This document shows, one piece after another, positions 54,507 to 62,132 of a stretch of 64,000 bases of DNA. The notes under the pieces are model-generated. The model did no database searches. It was not told where the DNA came from and was given only the letters and a program-made list of their open reading frames with translations. How positions within the stretch are numbered: the stretch's first letter is position 1; each line of letters begins with the position of its first letter. Position numbers and translations under genes: made by a program. Source of the DNA: Azotobacter salinestris. Its GTDB lineage: Bacteria; Pseudomonadota; Gammaproteobacteria; Pseudomonadales; Pseudomonadaceae. The stretch is from assembly GCF_009363155.1 (NCBI RefSeq), contig NZ_CP045302.1:2204001-2268000 (forward strand). Direction: 5' to 3'.

Positions 54507-54548
54507 GAAGGCCCCCGTACACCACGATGTGCGGGGGCCTTCGTGTTT
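54507..54548 (+). terminator. Terminator of the tRNA-Phe transcript
   Basis: GAAGGCCCCCG (54507-54517) pairs with CGGGGGCCTTC (54532-54542), then GTGTTT. Confidence 0.85.
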
Positions 54549-54665
54549 CCGGCCCGCTCACTCCTGGGCTGAGCCCGCATCGACGCGCCGATGCCCTCCC
54601 GCCTTCCTGCCGGACACTCGCCAAGGCCCTTTTCCACACACCGGCCATGGCTATTCGAGGCCAGG

Positions 54666-54681
54666 TGTCGGCCAGCCGACA
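54666..54681 (+). promoter_or_regulatory. CooA-type CO-responsive operator
   Basis: TGTCG-GCCAGC-CGACA is a perfect palindrome (TGTCGGC-CA-GCCGACA). It matches the binding site of CooA, the CRP-family haem CO sensor (TGTCR-N6-CGACA type). It lies 152 bp before the cooF ATG. A weak -10-like TACCGT at about 54703-54708 would put the site centre near -40, the class II activator position. No cooA gene is in the window. Confidence 0.75.
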
Positions 54682-54832
54682 GACAAGCCCCTGCCTCCCC
54701 GCTACCGTGCCTGGGAATACCTTGTCTGCGGCATGGCCGCCGACGCGAAAAGGCTACGTTCGGAATTCACATTTGCTACTGATCCGCAGGCGACGAGCAG
54801 ACTCGTGCGCCTCCCGGAACAGGAGAGAAGGC

Positions 54833-55393
54833 ATGTCCAGAACCATCTTCACCGTGGTCGAGAATTGTGTCGCCTGCAAGTCGTGCGAAATCGCCTGCGC
54901 GGTCGAACACTCGCAGTCGAAAACCCTGGCCGGCGCCATCCTGGAGACGCCGCCCCCGCAGCGGCGCATCAACGTCGAAGGCGTCGGCGCCTACAGCTAC
55001 CCGTCGCGCTGCCAGCATTGCAGCGACGCCTCGTGCATCACCGCCTGCCCCACCGGCGCCATGCAGCGCGATTGCGGTACCGATGCGGTGTTTTCCGACT
55101 CCAACAAGTGCATCGGTTGCTGGATGTGCGTGGTCGTCTGCCCCTTCGGCGGGGTGACGGCCGACCAGTCGAGCAAGAAGGCGCTGAAATGCGACCGCTG
55201 CCCCGAGCGCACGGCCAGGGGCGAGGCGCCAGCCTGCGTGGCGGCCTGCCCGACCGGCACCCTCCTCTACCTCACGCCGGAAGAATTTGCGGCGCAGCGC
55301 CGACAGGCCACGGCCCGCGCGGCCGTCTGCGGCGAGCAGCCCGCGCAAACCAATGGCATGGACATTCTGCGATCCTTGAAGGGAGCCAACTGA
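54833..55393 (+). CDS. cooF: CooF iron-sulfur electron-transfer protein
   Basis: A 186-residue polyferredoxin that takes electrons from CO dehydrogenase. Sixteen Cys form four [4Fe-4S] sets: 12/15/18/22 (CVACKSCEIAC), 60/63/68/72 (CQHCSDASCITAC), 93/96/99/103 (CIGCWMCVVVC), 120/123/135/139. This is the CooF/HycB pattern. The ATG at 54833 follows AGGAGAGAAGGC, an excellent ribosome binding site. It is the first gene of the operon and is preceded by the CooA-type site. It leads into cooS with one base between. Confidence 0.93.
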   Translation: MSRTIFTVVENCVACKSCEIACAVEHSQSKTLAGAILETPPPQRRINVEGVGAYSYPSRCQHCSDASCITACPTGAMQRDCGTDAVFSDSNKCIGCWMCVVVCPFGGVTADQSSKKALKCDRCPERTARGEAPACVAACPTGTLLYLTPEEFAAQRRQATARAAVCGEQPAQTNGMDILRSLKGAN

Positions 55394-55394
55394 T

Positions 55395-57293
55395 ATGGCC
55401 GACACCACTCTTCCCGTCATCGAGGGCGCCCTTCTCAAGGTCGCCCACGACAAAGGCTTTGCCACCGCCCGCGACCGTCTGGAGGTCATGAGCCCGCAGT
55501 GCGGCTTCGGCGAACTGGGCACCTGCTGCCGCATCTGCTACATGGGCCCGTGCCGCATCGACCCGTTCGGCAACGGCCCGAAGACCGGCGTGTGCGGCCT
55601 GACGCCTGACGCCATGGTCGCCCGCAACCTGCTGCGCGACACCGTGGGCGGCACCGCCTCCCACGTCGGTCATGCTCGCCATGTGCTCCTGACCCTGCGC
55701 GACGCGCTGAACGGCAAGGCCCCCTATCAGGTCAAGGGCGTGTCCAAGGTGATGGCCCTGGCCAAGACCTTCGGCGTGCCGACCGAGGGCCGTGAAGTCA
55801 ACGACATCTGCCGCGATCTGGTGAACATCGCCCTGGAGGACTTCGGCCGCCAGGACGAGCTGCCGAACAACTGGGTCAGCAAGCGCGCGCCGGCCGCGGA
55901 GCAGGCGCTGTGGAGCGATCTGGGGCTGATGTACTCCAACCCGCACAACGAGATCGAGACGGCGATGCACGCCACCTCGATGGGCAACGACGCCGATCCG
56001 GTCTCGCTGATGCTGCGGGTGCTGAAGATGAGCCTGATCGACGGCTGGACCGGCCTGACCCTGTGCGTCGACCTGCAGGACATCCTCTTCGGCGTGCCGG
56101 AGATCGCGGTGACCGAGGCCGCCGTCGGCGTGCTGGAGGAGAACAGCGTCAACCTCGCCGCCCACGGCCACAACCCGGTGCTCTCGGAAAAGATCCTCGA
56201 ATGGGCCGAGAAGCTGGAGGGCGAGGCCCTCGCCGCCGGCGCCGAGCGCATCAACGTGGTCGGCGTGTGCTGCACCGGCAACGAGCTGAGCATGCGCCAC
56301 GGCGTCAAGCTGGCCGCGCACAACTCGCAGACCGAGCTGATTCTCGCCACCGGCGCGGTCGATGCCATGGTGGTGGACATCCAGTGCATCTGGCCGCAGT
56401 TGGCCCAGGTCGCCAAGTGCTTCGACACCGCCTTCATCACCACCGACGCCATGGTGCGGATTCCCGACGCCCGGCACATCCCGTTCGAGCCACACCACGC
56501 CGACGAGAGCGCCCGGCAGATCGTCCAGGCGGCCATCGACGCCTTTCGCCGCCGGCGCGGCAAGCCGGTCGACATTCCCCAGCACAAGAGCACGGCGGTG
56601 GCCGGCCTGTCGGTGGAAGCGATCATCGACCTGCTCTCCAAGCTGGATGCCGAGGACCCGCTCAAGCCGGTGATCGACAACGTGGCCAACGGCAACATCT
56701 TCGGCTTCGTCGGGGTGGTCGGCTGCTCGAGCATCAAGTTCCGCGACAACGCCATGACCGAGGAGATGGTCAAGCACCTGCTGCGCCAGAACGTGCTGGT
56801 GCTGACCACCGGCTGCACCGCGCACATCTGCGCCCAGGACGGCCTGATGACCAGCGAGGCGACCTACCGCTACTGCGGCGACGGCCTCAAGGCGGTGCTC
56901 GTGGTGCTGGGCAAGGCCGCCGGCCTCGACGGCCCGCTGCCGCCGGTCTGGCACATGGGCGCCTGCGTCGACAACTCGCGCATCGTCGACCTGATGGTGG
57001 CGCTGGCCGAGCGCCTCGGCGTCAAGGTCGGCCAGCTGCCCGCGGTGGGTTCGGCGCCGGAGCTGGTGCAGGAGAAGGCCGTGTCCATCGGCGGCTCCTT
57101 TCTGGCGCTCGGCGTGTCCTGCCACATCGCCCCGGCCCCGCGCATCCTCGGCGGCCCGATGGTCACCAAGCTGCTCACCGAGGACCTGCAGGAGCTGACC
57201 GGCGCCGTGGTGCGGGTGGAACTGGAGCCCAAGGGCGCCGCCGACTGGATGGTCGCGCATATCGCCGGGAAGCGCGCGGCGCTCGGCATCTGA
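55395..57293 (+). CDS. cooS: Ni-Fe carbon monoxide dehydrogenase catalytic subunit CooS
   Basis: Oxidises CO to CO2 at a [Ni-4Fe-4S] C-cluster. The 632-residue monofunctional CODH has N-terminal D- and B-cluster Cys at 36, 44, 45, 48, 53 and 67 (QCGFGELGTCCRICYMGPCR). C-cluster ligands are present: His257/259 in NLAAHGHNPVLSE, Cys293 in GVCCTGNELSMRHG, Cys331 in DIQCIWPQ, Cys444 in VVGCSSIKFRD, Cys474 in TTGCTAHICAQDG and Cys524 in MGACVDNSRI. The enzyme should be a soluble dimer in the cytoplasm. No residue essential to the cluster is missing. Confidence 0.97.
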   Translation: MADTTLPVIEGALLKVAHDKGFATARDRLEVMSPQCGFGELGTCCRICYMGPCRIDPFGNGPKTGVCGLTPDAMVARNLLRDTVGGTASHVGHARHVLLTLRDALNGKAPYQVKGVSKVMALAKTFGVPTEGREVNDICRDLVNIALEDFGRQDELPNNWVSKRAPAAEQALWSDLGLMYSNPHNEIETAMHATSMGNDADPVSLMLRVLKMSLIDGWTGLTLCVDLQDILFGVPEIAVTEAAVGVLEENSVNLAAHGHNPVLSEKILEWAEKLEGEALAAGAERINVVGVCCTGNELSMRHGVKLAAHNSQTELILATGAVDAMVVDIQCIWPQLAQVAKCFDTAFITTDAMVRIPDARHIPFEPHHADESARQIVQAAIDAFRRRRGKPVDIPQHKSTAVAGLSVEAIIDLLSKLDAEDPLKPVIDNVANGNIFGFVGVVGCSSIKFRDNAMTEEMVKHLLRQNVLVLTTGCTAHICAQDGLMTSEATYRYCGDGLKAVLVVLGKAAGLDGPLPPVWHMGACVDNSRIVDLMVALAERLGVKVGQLPAVGSAPELVQEKAVSIGGSFLALGVSCHIAPAPRILGGPMVTKLLTEDLQELTGAVVRVELEPKGAADWMVAHIAGKRAALGI

Positions 57294-57303
57294 CGGAGGC
57301 GGC

Positions 57304-58536
57304 ATGAAGATCGTCATCATCGGCAACGGACCGGCGGCGATCGCCGCCGCCGAGACCCTCCGCGGACAGGACCGGAGCTGCGAGATCGTCATGCTCTCCC
57401 GGGAGAGCGTGCCCTTCTATTCCCCCTGCCCGCTGGCCGAGTACGTGGAAGGCAGCGTCCCCAAGGACCATCTCTTCCTGCGCGACCCGGACTTCTACGC
57501 CCGCACCGGGATCGACATCCGCTACGGATGCCCGGTGCGGCGGATCGACCCGCAGGCCCGCCAGGTCTGGACCGGGGACCAGGCCGTCGGCTACGACCGG
57601 CTGCTGATCGCTTCCGGCTCCAGGGCGTTCGTCCCGCCGATTCCCGGCCTCGCCACCGCCAGGGGGGTGTTCGAGCTGAAGACCCTGGGCGATGCCGACG
57701 GCATTCTGGAAAGGATCAGGAGCGCCCGGCGCGCCGTGGTCATCGGCTCCGGCTTCATCGGCCTGGAAGCCGTGCAGGCCCTGGTCCGCCAGGGGCTCGA
57801 GGTGACTCTGCTGGAAGCGCGCGAGCATGTGCTTCCGGCGATGCTGGACAGCGAAATGGCCGCCCTCGTCGAGCGGCGGCTGGTCGCGCACGGCGTGCAG
57901 GTGCGCACCGGCTGCGGCGCTGAGCGCATCCTCGAAGGCGACGACGGCGTGCGCGCCGTGCTGGCCGCTGGAGTCGAAATTCCCTGCGAGCTGGTGATCT
58001 GCGCCGCCGGGGTGCGTGCCGACCTGTCGATCCTCGAGGGCAGCGGCATCGCCAGCAACCTGGGCATCCTGGTCGACGCGCGGATGCAGACCAGCGTCGA
58101 AGGCGTGTTCGCCGCCGGCGACGTCATCGAGCGCCCGGACGCCCCGGACAAGCACCGGGTGGTGCCCAACTGGCCGAACGCGGTCTCCACCGGCCGGATC
58201 GCGGCATGGAACATGCTTGGCATCGACAGGCACCATCCGGGACTGGAAGCGGTCAACGTCGTGCGCGTCTTCGACCTGCCCATCGCCTCGTTCGGCGTGC
58301 AGGCCGGTGAAACCTGCCTGCGCTGGCAGGACGGCAAAGGCGCGGTGCGCAAGGTTCTGCTCAAGGAAGGCCGGGTGGCCGGCGGCCAACTGATCGGCGA
58401 GATCAACGGCACCGGCGTGCTGCACGGAATGATGAAGAAGGGCATCGCCGTCGAGCGCTTCGGCACCGACCTGGTCCATCCCGGTTTCGGTTACATCCAC
58501 ACCCTGGAACCCCTGAGGGCTATCAAATGGGCCTGA
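57304..58536 (+). CDS. FAD-dependent pyridine-nucleotide oxidoreductase of the coo operon
   Basis: A 410-residue two-dinucleotide-binding flavoprotein. FAD site MKIVIIGNGPAAIAAAETLR; NAD(P)H site RRAVVIGSGFIGLEAVQALV; second FAD motif TSVEGVFAAGDVIERPDAPD. It resembles NADH:rubredoxin/nitrite reductase-type and CoA-disulfide reductase-like enzymes, but lacks the Cys43-type CoA-disulfide site: FYSPCPLAEYVEGSV contains one Cys whose role is unclear. Located between cooS and cooC (overlapping cooC by 10 bases), it probably passes electrons from CooF to NAD(P)+ or another carrier. Confidence 0.9.
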   Translation: MKIVIIGNGPAAIAAAETLRGQDRSCEIVMLSRESVPFYSPCPLAEYVEGSVPKDHLFLRDPDFYARTGIDIRYGCPVRRIDPQARQVWTGDQAVGYDRLLIASGSRAFVPPIPGLATARGVFELKTLGDADGILERIRSARRAVVIGSGFIGLEAVQALVRQGLEVTLLEAREHVLPAMLDSEMAALVERRLVAHGVQVRTGCGAERILEGDDGVRAVLAAGVEIPCELVICAAGVRADLSILEGSGIASNLGILVDARMQTSVEGVFAAGDVIERPDAPDKHRVVPNWPNAVSTGRIAAWNMLGIDRHHPGLEAVNVVRVFDLPIASFGVQAGETCLRWQDGKGAVRKVLLKEGRVAGGQLIGEINGTGVLHGMMKKGIAVERFGTDLVHPGFGYIHTLEPLRAIKWA

Positions 58537-59327
58537 AAATCGCCATCAGCGGCAAGGGCGGGGTCGGCAAGACGACCCTGACCGGCCTGCTCGCTCACCA
58601 CTACGCCAAACAGGGCCGCCGGGTCCTGGCCATCGACGCCGACCCCTCGCCCTGCCTGGGGCCGGCGCTGGGCTTCTCCGAGTCGGCGCTGCTCGACCTG
58701 CTGCCGATCTCCGAAATGGCCGAGCTGATCGCCGAGCGTACCGGCAGCGATCCGCGCGCCGGCAGCGGCGGGATGTTCAAGCTCAATCCGCGGGTCTCCG
58801 ACATCCCCGAGCGCTTCTCCGCGAGCCTGGGCAACATCCGCCTGCTGCTGCTGGGCGCCGTGCAGCAGGGCGGCTCGGGCTGCATCTGCCCGGCCAGCAC
58901 CCTGCTCAAGCGACTGGTGCGGCACGTGCTGCTGGAGCGCGACGAGGTGGTCCTGCTCGACCTCTATGCCGGCGTCGAGCACCTCGGCCGCGGCACCGCC
59001 GAGGCCGTCGATGTGATGCTGGCGGTGGCCGAGCCGACCAACCGCAGCATGCGCACCGTCCGCCAGGTCCAGGTGCTGGCCCGCGACATCGGCATCGAGA
59101 AACTGCTGCTGGTCGGCAACAAGGCGGGCGGCGCGGAGGACCGGGCGTTCTTCGAGGGCGCCGCCGTGAACATGCCGCTGGCCGGCTGCCTGGAGATGAC
59201 CCCGGCGGCGATGGCCGCCGACCGCTCCGGCGCGCCGCTCTACGAACTGTCGCCCGAGCTGGCCCGGGAAGTCGCCTCGATTGCCGAAGCCATCGAGCGG
59301 CTGGCCCGATCCGGCGAACCTGCCTAG
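58527..59327 (+). CDS. cooC: CooC nickel-insertion ATPase
   Basis: A 266-residue MinD/SIMIBI-class ATPase that matures the C-cluster. Deviant Walker A ISGKGGVGKTTLTG (residues 7-20) and switch region AIDADPSPCLGPALG. The C-x-C motif Cys119/Cys121 (GGSGCICPASTLLK) binds Ni or Zn at the dimer interface in CooC. The ATG overlaps the preceding gene, so it is coupled. Confidence 0.95.
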   Translation: MGLKIAISGKGGVGKTTLTGLLAHHYAKQGRRVLAIDADPSPCLGPALGFSESALLDLLPISEMAELIAERTGSDPRAGSGGMFKLNPRVSDIPERFSASLGNIRLLLLGAVQQGGSGCICPASTLLKRLVRHVLLERDEVVLLDLYAGVEHLGRGTAEAVDVMLAVAEPTNRSMRTVRQVQVLARDIGIEKLLLVGNKAGGAEDRAFFEGAAVNMPLAGCLEMTPAAMAADRSGAPLYELSPELAREVASIAEAIERLARSGEPA

Positions 59328-59341
59328 AGGAGCAAACGAGC

Positions 59342-59557
59342 ATGTGCGAGAACTGCAATTGCGGCACCGCGTCCAGCGGCCATGTCCATGCTGCACAGGG
59401 ACAGGCCTTCGAGCACGAGCATGAGCACATCCATGCCGACGGCACGGTGCACAGCCATGTCCACTTCCACCTGGCGCCCCATGCGCCGGGCGCCGTCCAC
59501 CACCACTCCCATTCCAACCTGCCGGGGGCGAGACGCCCCGCCGACGGGCAGCACTGA
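59342..59557 (+). CDS. Small His-rich nickel-binding protein with HypB-like N-terminus
   Basis: A 71-residue protein with 16 His and 3 Cys: MCENCNCGTASSGHVHAAQG, then FEHEHEHIHADGTVHSHVHF and a HHHSH cluster. The M-C-x-x-C-x-C start followed by a His stretch is the metal-binding N-terminus of HypB GTPases, but there is no GTPase domain. Rhodospirillum CooJ is likewise His-rich but with a different layout. It should store or deliver nickel to CooS together with CooC. GAGGAGCAAACGAGC precedes the ATG. Equivalent role to CooJ is inference. Confidence 0.8.
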   Translation: MCENCNCGTASSGHVHAAQGQAFEHEHEHIHADGTVHSHVHFHLAPHAPGAVHHHSHSNLPGARRPADGQH

Positions 59558-59589
59558 GCCCGCCGGAACCGACCCCAGGAACTATCGAC

Positions 59590-60153
59590 ATGAAAACACG
59601 CCACCTTCTGCCCCTGCTCGCCCTGCCCCTGCTGCCCGGCGCCGCCTTCGCCCACCCCGGGCATGACGGGAGCGGCCTGATTGCCGGCCTGCTGCACCCC
59701 TTCGGCGGCGCCGACCACCTGCTGGCGATGCTGGCCATCGGCATCTGGGCCGCCCTGCAGCCGCGCGCCATGAAATTCGCCATGCCGGGGGCCTTCCTCG
59801 CCGTCCTGCTGGGCGGCTTCCTGCTGGGCGCCAACGGCATCGGCCTGCCGCTGGTGGAAACCGGCATCGCCCTCTCGGTGCTGCTGCTCGGCCTGCTGAT
59901 CGCCTCCGCCGCACGCCTGCCGGCCAGCGTCTCGCTGGCCCTGGCCGGCGTCTTCGCCCTGTTCCACGGCCACGCCCACGGCGCCGAAGCCAGCGGCAGC
60001 CTGGCCGCCTTCGCCGGCGGCTTCCTCGCCGCCAGCCTGGCCCTGCACCTGGGCGGCGGCCTGCTCGCCGCGGCCGTGCAGCGCCGCCTGCCCCTGCTGA
60101 CCCGCGGCGCCGGCGCGCTCATCGCCGCCAGCGGCGCGCTGATGATGATCTGA
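59590..60153 (+). CDS. hupE: HupE/UreJ-family nickel transporter
   Basis: A 187-residue membrane protein with signal sequence and the HupE start AFAHPGHDGSGLIAGLLHPF, then GGADHLLAMLAIGIWAALQ (H-P-x-x-G-x-D-H motif) and ALFHGHAHGAEASGSLAAFA. Six helices are likely. The family moves nickel for hydrogenase or urease; here the partner is the CO dehydrogenase. Last gene of the operon, followed by a terminator. Confidence 0.92.
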   Translation: MKTRHLLPLLALPLLPGAAFAHPGHDGSGLIAGLLHPFGGADHLLAMLAIGIWAALQPRAMKFAMPGAFLAVLLGGFLLGANGIGLPLVETGIALSVLLLGLLIASAARLPASVSLALAGVFALFHGHAHGAEASGSLAAFAGGFLAASLALHLGGGLLAAAVQRRLPLLTRGAGALIAASGALMMI

Positions 60154-60178
60154 GCGCCAGGCCCGCGCCCTGACGAAG

Positions 60179-60210
60179 AGGCTCACCCGTGCGGTGGGCC
60201 TTTTCGCTTT
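60179..60210 (+). terminator. Terminator of the coo operon
   Basis: GGCTCACC-CGTGC-GGTGGGCC (one G-U pair) followed by TTTTCGCTTT, 26 bases after the hupE stop. It ends just before the 3' end of the convergent ATP-grasp gene. Confidence 0.7.
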
Positions 60211-60219
60211 CTGGCCGGC

Positions 60220-61971
60220 TCAGACGCCCCGGGGCTCGCCGTGCGGCTCCCGCGCTCCGGCAGCGCCGACACCTCCGCTCCCCTGCCCGAAGACCAGCGC
60301 CGCCATGCGCGCGTGCTCCCCGGCCGTCGGCAGCGCGCTCGCGTCGACGGCGCCGGCGGCTTCGCCATTGCCCGCGGCCGGTACCGGCCGGAAGCGACCG
60401 TCGGCATCTATTTCCACCCAGCCGTACCACTCGTTCAGCAACTGCTCGGCGACGCCGTCCCGCAGGCGCACATACCAGTCGGCGAGCCGGAAGCGCCTGC
60501 CGGCCAGCGCGGGCAATGCGGACTCGGCGTGCACCAGCGCCACGTAGAGTGGGTGCGGCAGGGAATGGATCTGCCCGGCCTCGTCCAGCAGGAAGGTATG
60601 GGACCGGTACTCACCCGGCTCCGGCGTGCCGCCCCGGCCGAATTCGCTCAGGGTGAACACCGGCGCGAAGCCGCCGCCCTCGGTGCGGAAGTTGGTGGTC
60701 TGCCCCTGGTAGACGCGCGCGGCCAGCCACTGGATCCGCCCGTCGTAGACGTAGGCGCGCAGGTCGTATTTCATCGGGCGGCCCGCCGCGGTACGCCGCT
60801 CGCCCGGCGCCACCAGCGCCTGGGCGACGTAGCCGCCGCCCAGGATGTCCTGCCAGACGCGCCTGGTGAGCTTGTCGCCGCGGTAGGCGCCACGGCTGCC
60901 GAAGCCGCTGACCGGCTTGAAGAACAGCCCGCGCCGTTCGGCCCACAGGCGCTCGGCATCCTCGGCCCGCACCAGCCGCGTGCGCGGCACGTCGCGCAGC
61001 AGGATCGCCTGCGTCTCCTGCGCGACGCCCAGGCGCGCCAGCACCTCGGGATCGCTCAGATCGGCCAGGCGCCGCTTGTCGGCGTAGAGGGCGTGCGCCT
61101 GCGGATGCGGTGTCAGCACCACGGCATCGCTCAGATAGGCCTCGCGCAAGGCCCGGCAAGCGTCGCCCTGCAGATAGAAATCGGTCAGGCGGTTGTACAC
61201 CAGGTCGATGGCCTGCTCGCCGAGAAACAGCGCGCCGTCGTGCAACGTGAAGTCCGCCGGGTCGGCGATCAGGGTCTCGATGCCGTGCCCGCCGAGCAGG
61301 TGCCGGAACAGCAAGAACTCCGGATACAGGTATTGGCGCTCCGGCGCCTCGTCGACGATCGCCACACGGCGCAGCGGCGCCTGCTGGCCGGCCGCGCGCC
61401 ACTCGCGCCGGAACATCTCCAGCATGGCCCGCTCGAAGCCCTCCACGCCTTCGCGGCTCGGCAGCAGCGGCGCGACGCCCTCGCAGCAGACGCGCTGCGC
61501 CCGCGCCAGCACCGCGTTGAGCATCGCCCCGCCGGCATTGGTGTTGATTTCGATGAGGCCGAGCGTGTCGCCCTCGACGTGGAAGTCGTAGCCGAAGAAC
61601 ACGCCCCTGACCCCGCGCACGTCGTGGCGGGCGATGGCCGGCGCCGCCGCCAGTGCCTGTTCGCGCCACGCCGGCAACGCCACCACCTGCTCCACTGCCC
61701 TGACCACCGCCTCGATGCGCTGCAGCTGCGCCGGCGCCACGAACACGGGGTACTCGGCGAAGACATGCGGACAGCGCTCGCGCAGCAGCGCCGCGAGCCG
61801 CGGATCGCCCAGCTCGGTTGCGAGGGCCGCGTCGAGGGCCCGGTGATCGAGACTGATGCAGAAACAGGCATCGTTCAGCGCATCGACCGTAGTCCCGCAG
61901 GCCTGGCGGAGAAGGCCGGCGCCAGCGGCAGGCCCGGTCGCCCGGCCGCAGCCGGAATGTTCATCGCCCAT
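60220..61971 (-). CDS. ATP-grasp domain protein of unknown substrate
   Basis: A 583-residue protein. The ATG at 61971 follows GGGAGGAAGT, a strong ribosome binding site; the same frame stays open 629 codons further upstream but there it shadows the next gene. The N-terminal part has GVFFGYDFHVEGDTLGLIEI then NTNAGGAMLNAVLARAQRVC. The C-terminal part has RRGLFFKPVSGFGSRGAYRG, GGYVAQALVAPGERRTAAGR and KYDLRAYVYDGRIQWLAARV, which look like the ATP-binding lid and the metal/ATP-binding core of an ATP-grasp ligase. Substrate and pathway are unknown. It follows the cptA-like gene on the same strand. Confidence 0.75.
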   Translation of the reverse strand: MGDEHSGCGRATGPAAGAGLLRQACGTTVDALNDACFCISLDHRALDAALATELGDPRLAALLRERCPHVFAEYPVFVAPAQLQRIEAVVRAVEQVVALPAWREQALAAAPAIARHDVRGVRGVFFGYDFHVEGDTLGLIEINTNAGGAMLNAVLARAQRVCCEGVAPLLPSREGVEGFERAMLEMFRREWRAAGQQAPLRRVAIVDEAPERQYLYPEFLLFRHLLGGHGIETLIADPADFTLHDGALFLGEQAIDLVYNRLTDFYLQGDACRALREAYLSDAVVLTPHPQAHALYADKRRLADLSDPEVLARLGVAQETQAILLRDVPRTRLVRAEDAERLWAERRGLFFKPVSGFGSRGAYRGDKLTRRVWQDILGGGYVAQALVAPGERRTAAGRPMKYDLRAYVYDGRIQWLAARVYQGQTTNFRTEGGGFAPVFTLSEFGRGGTPEPGEYRSHTFLLDEAGQIHSLPHPLYVALVHAESALPALAGRRFRLADWYVRLRDGVAEQLLNEWYGWVEIDADGRFRPVPAAGNGEAAGAVDASALPTAGEHARMAALVFGQGSGGVGAAGAREPHGEPRGV

Positions 61972-62081
61972 ACTTCCTCCCTTCCCGCGCCGTGCCGGAC
62001 GCTCTGGACACCAGCATAGCCAGCGGGCACGGACGACCACGGTGATCCGGCGCAACCGAAACGCAATGGCCGGACACGAAA

Positions 62082-62105
62082 ACGCCGGGCGAACCCGGCG
62101 TAAAC
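62082..62105 (-). terminator. Terminator of the cptA-like gene
   Basis: ACGCCGGG-CGAA-CCCGGCGT: perfect 8-bp stem with a tetraloop. On the minus strand it is followed by TTTTCG, 28 bp past the stop. Confidence 0.8.
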
Positions 62106-62132
62106 GGAAAGCGGCGAAGCGGACGGCAGGAG

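Noticed and set aside
55272..57392. 706-codon minus-strand frame opposite cooS
   Set aside because: Antisense shadow of a complete CooS. No start signal and biased low-complexity translation.
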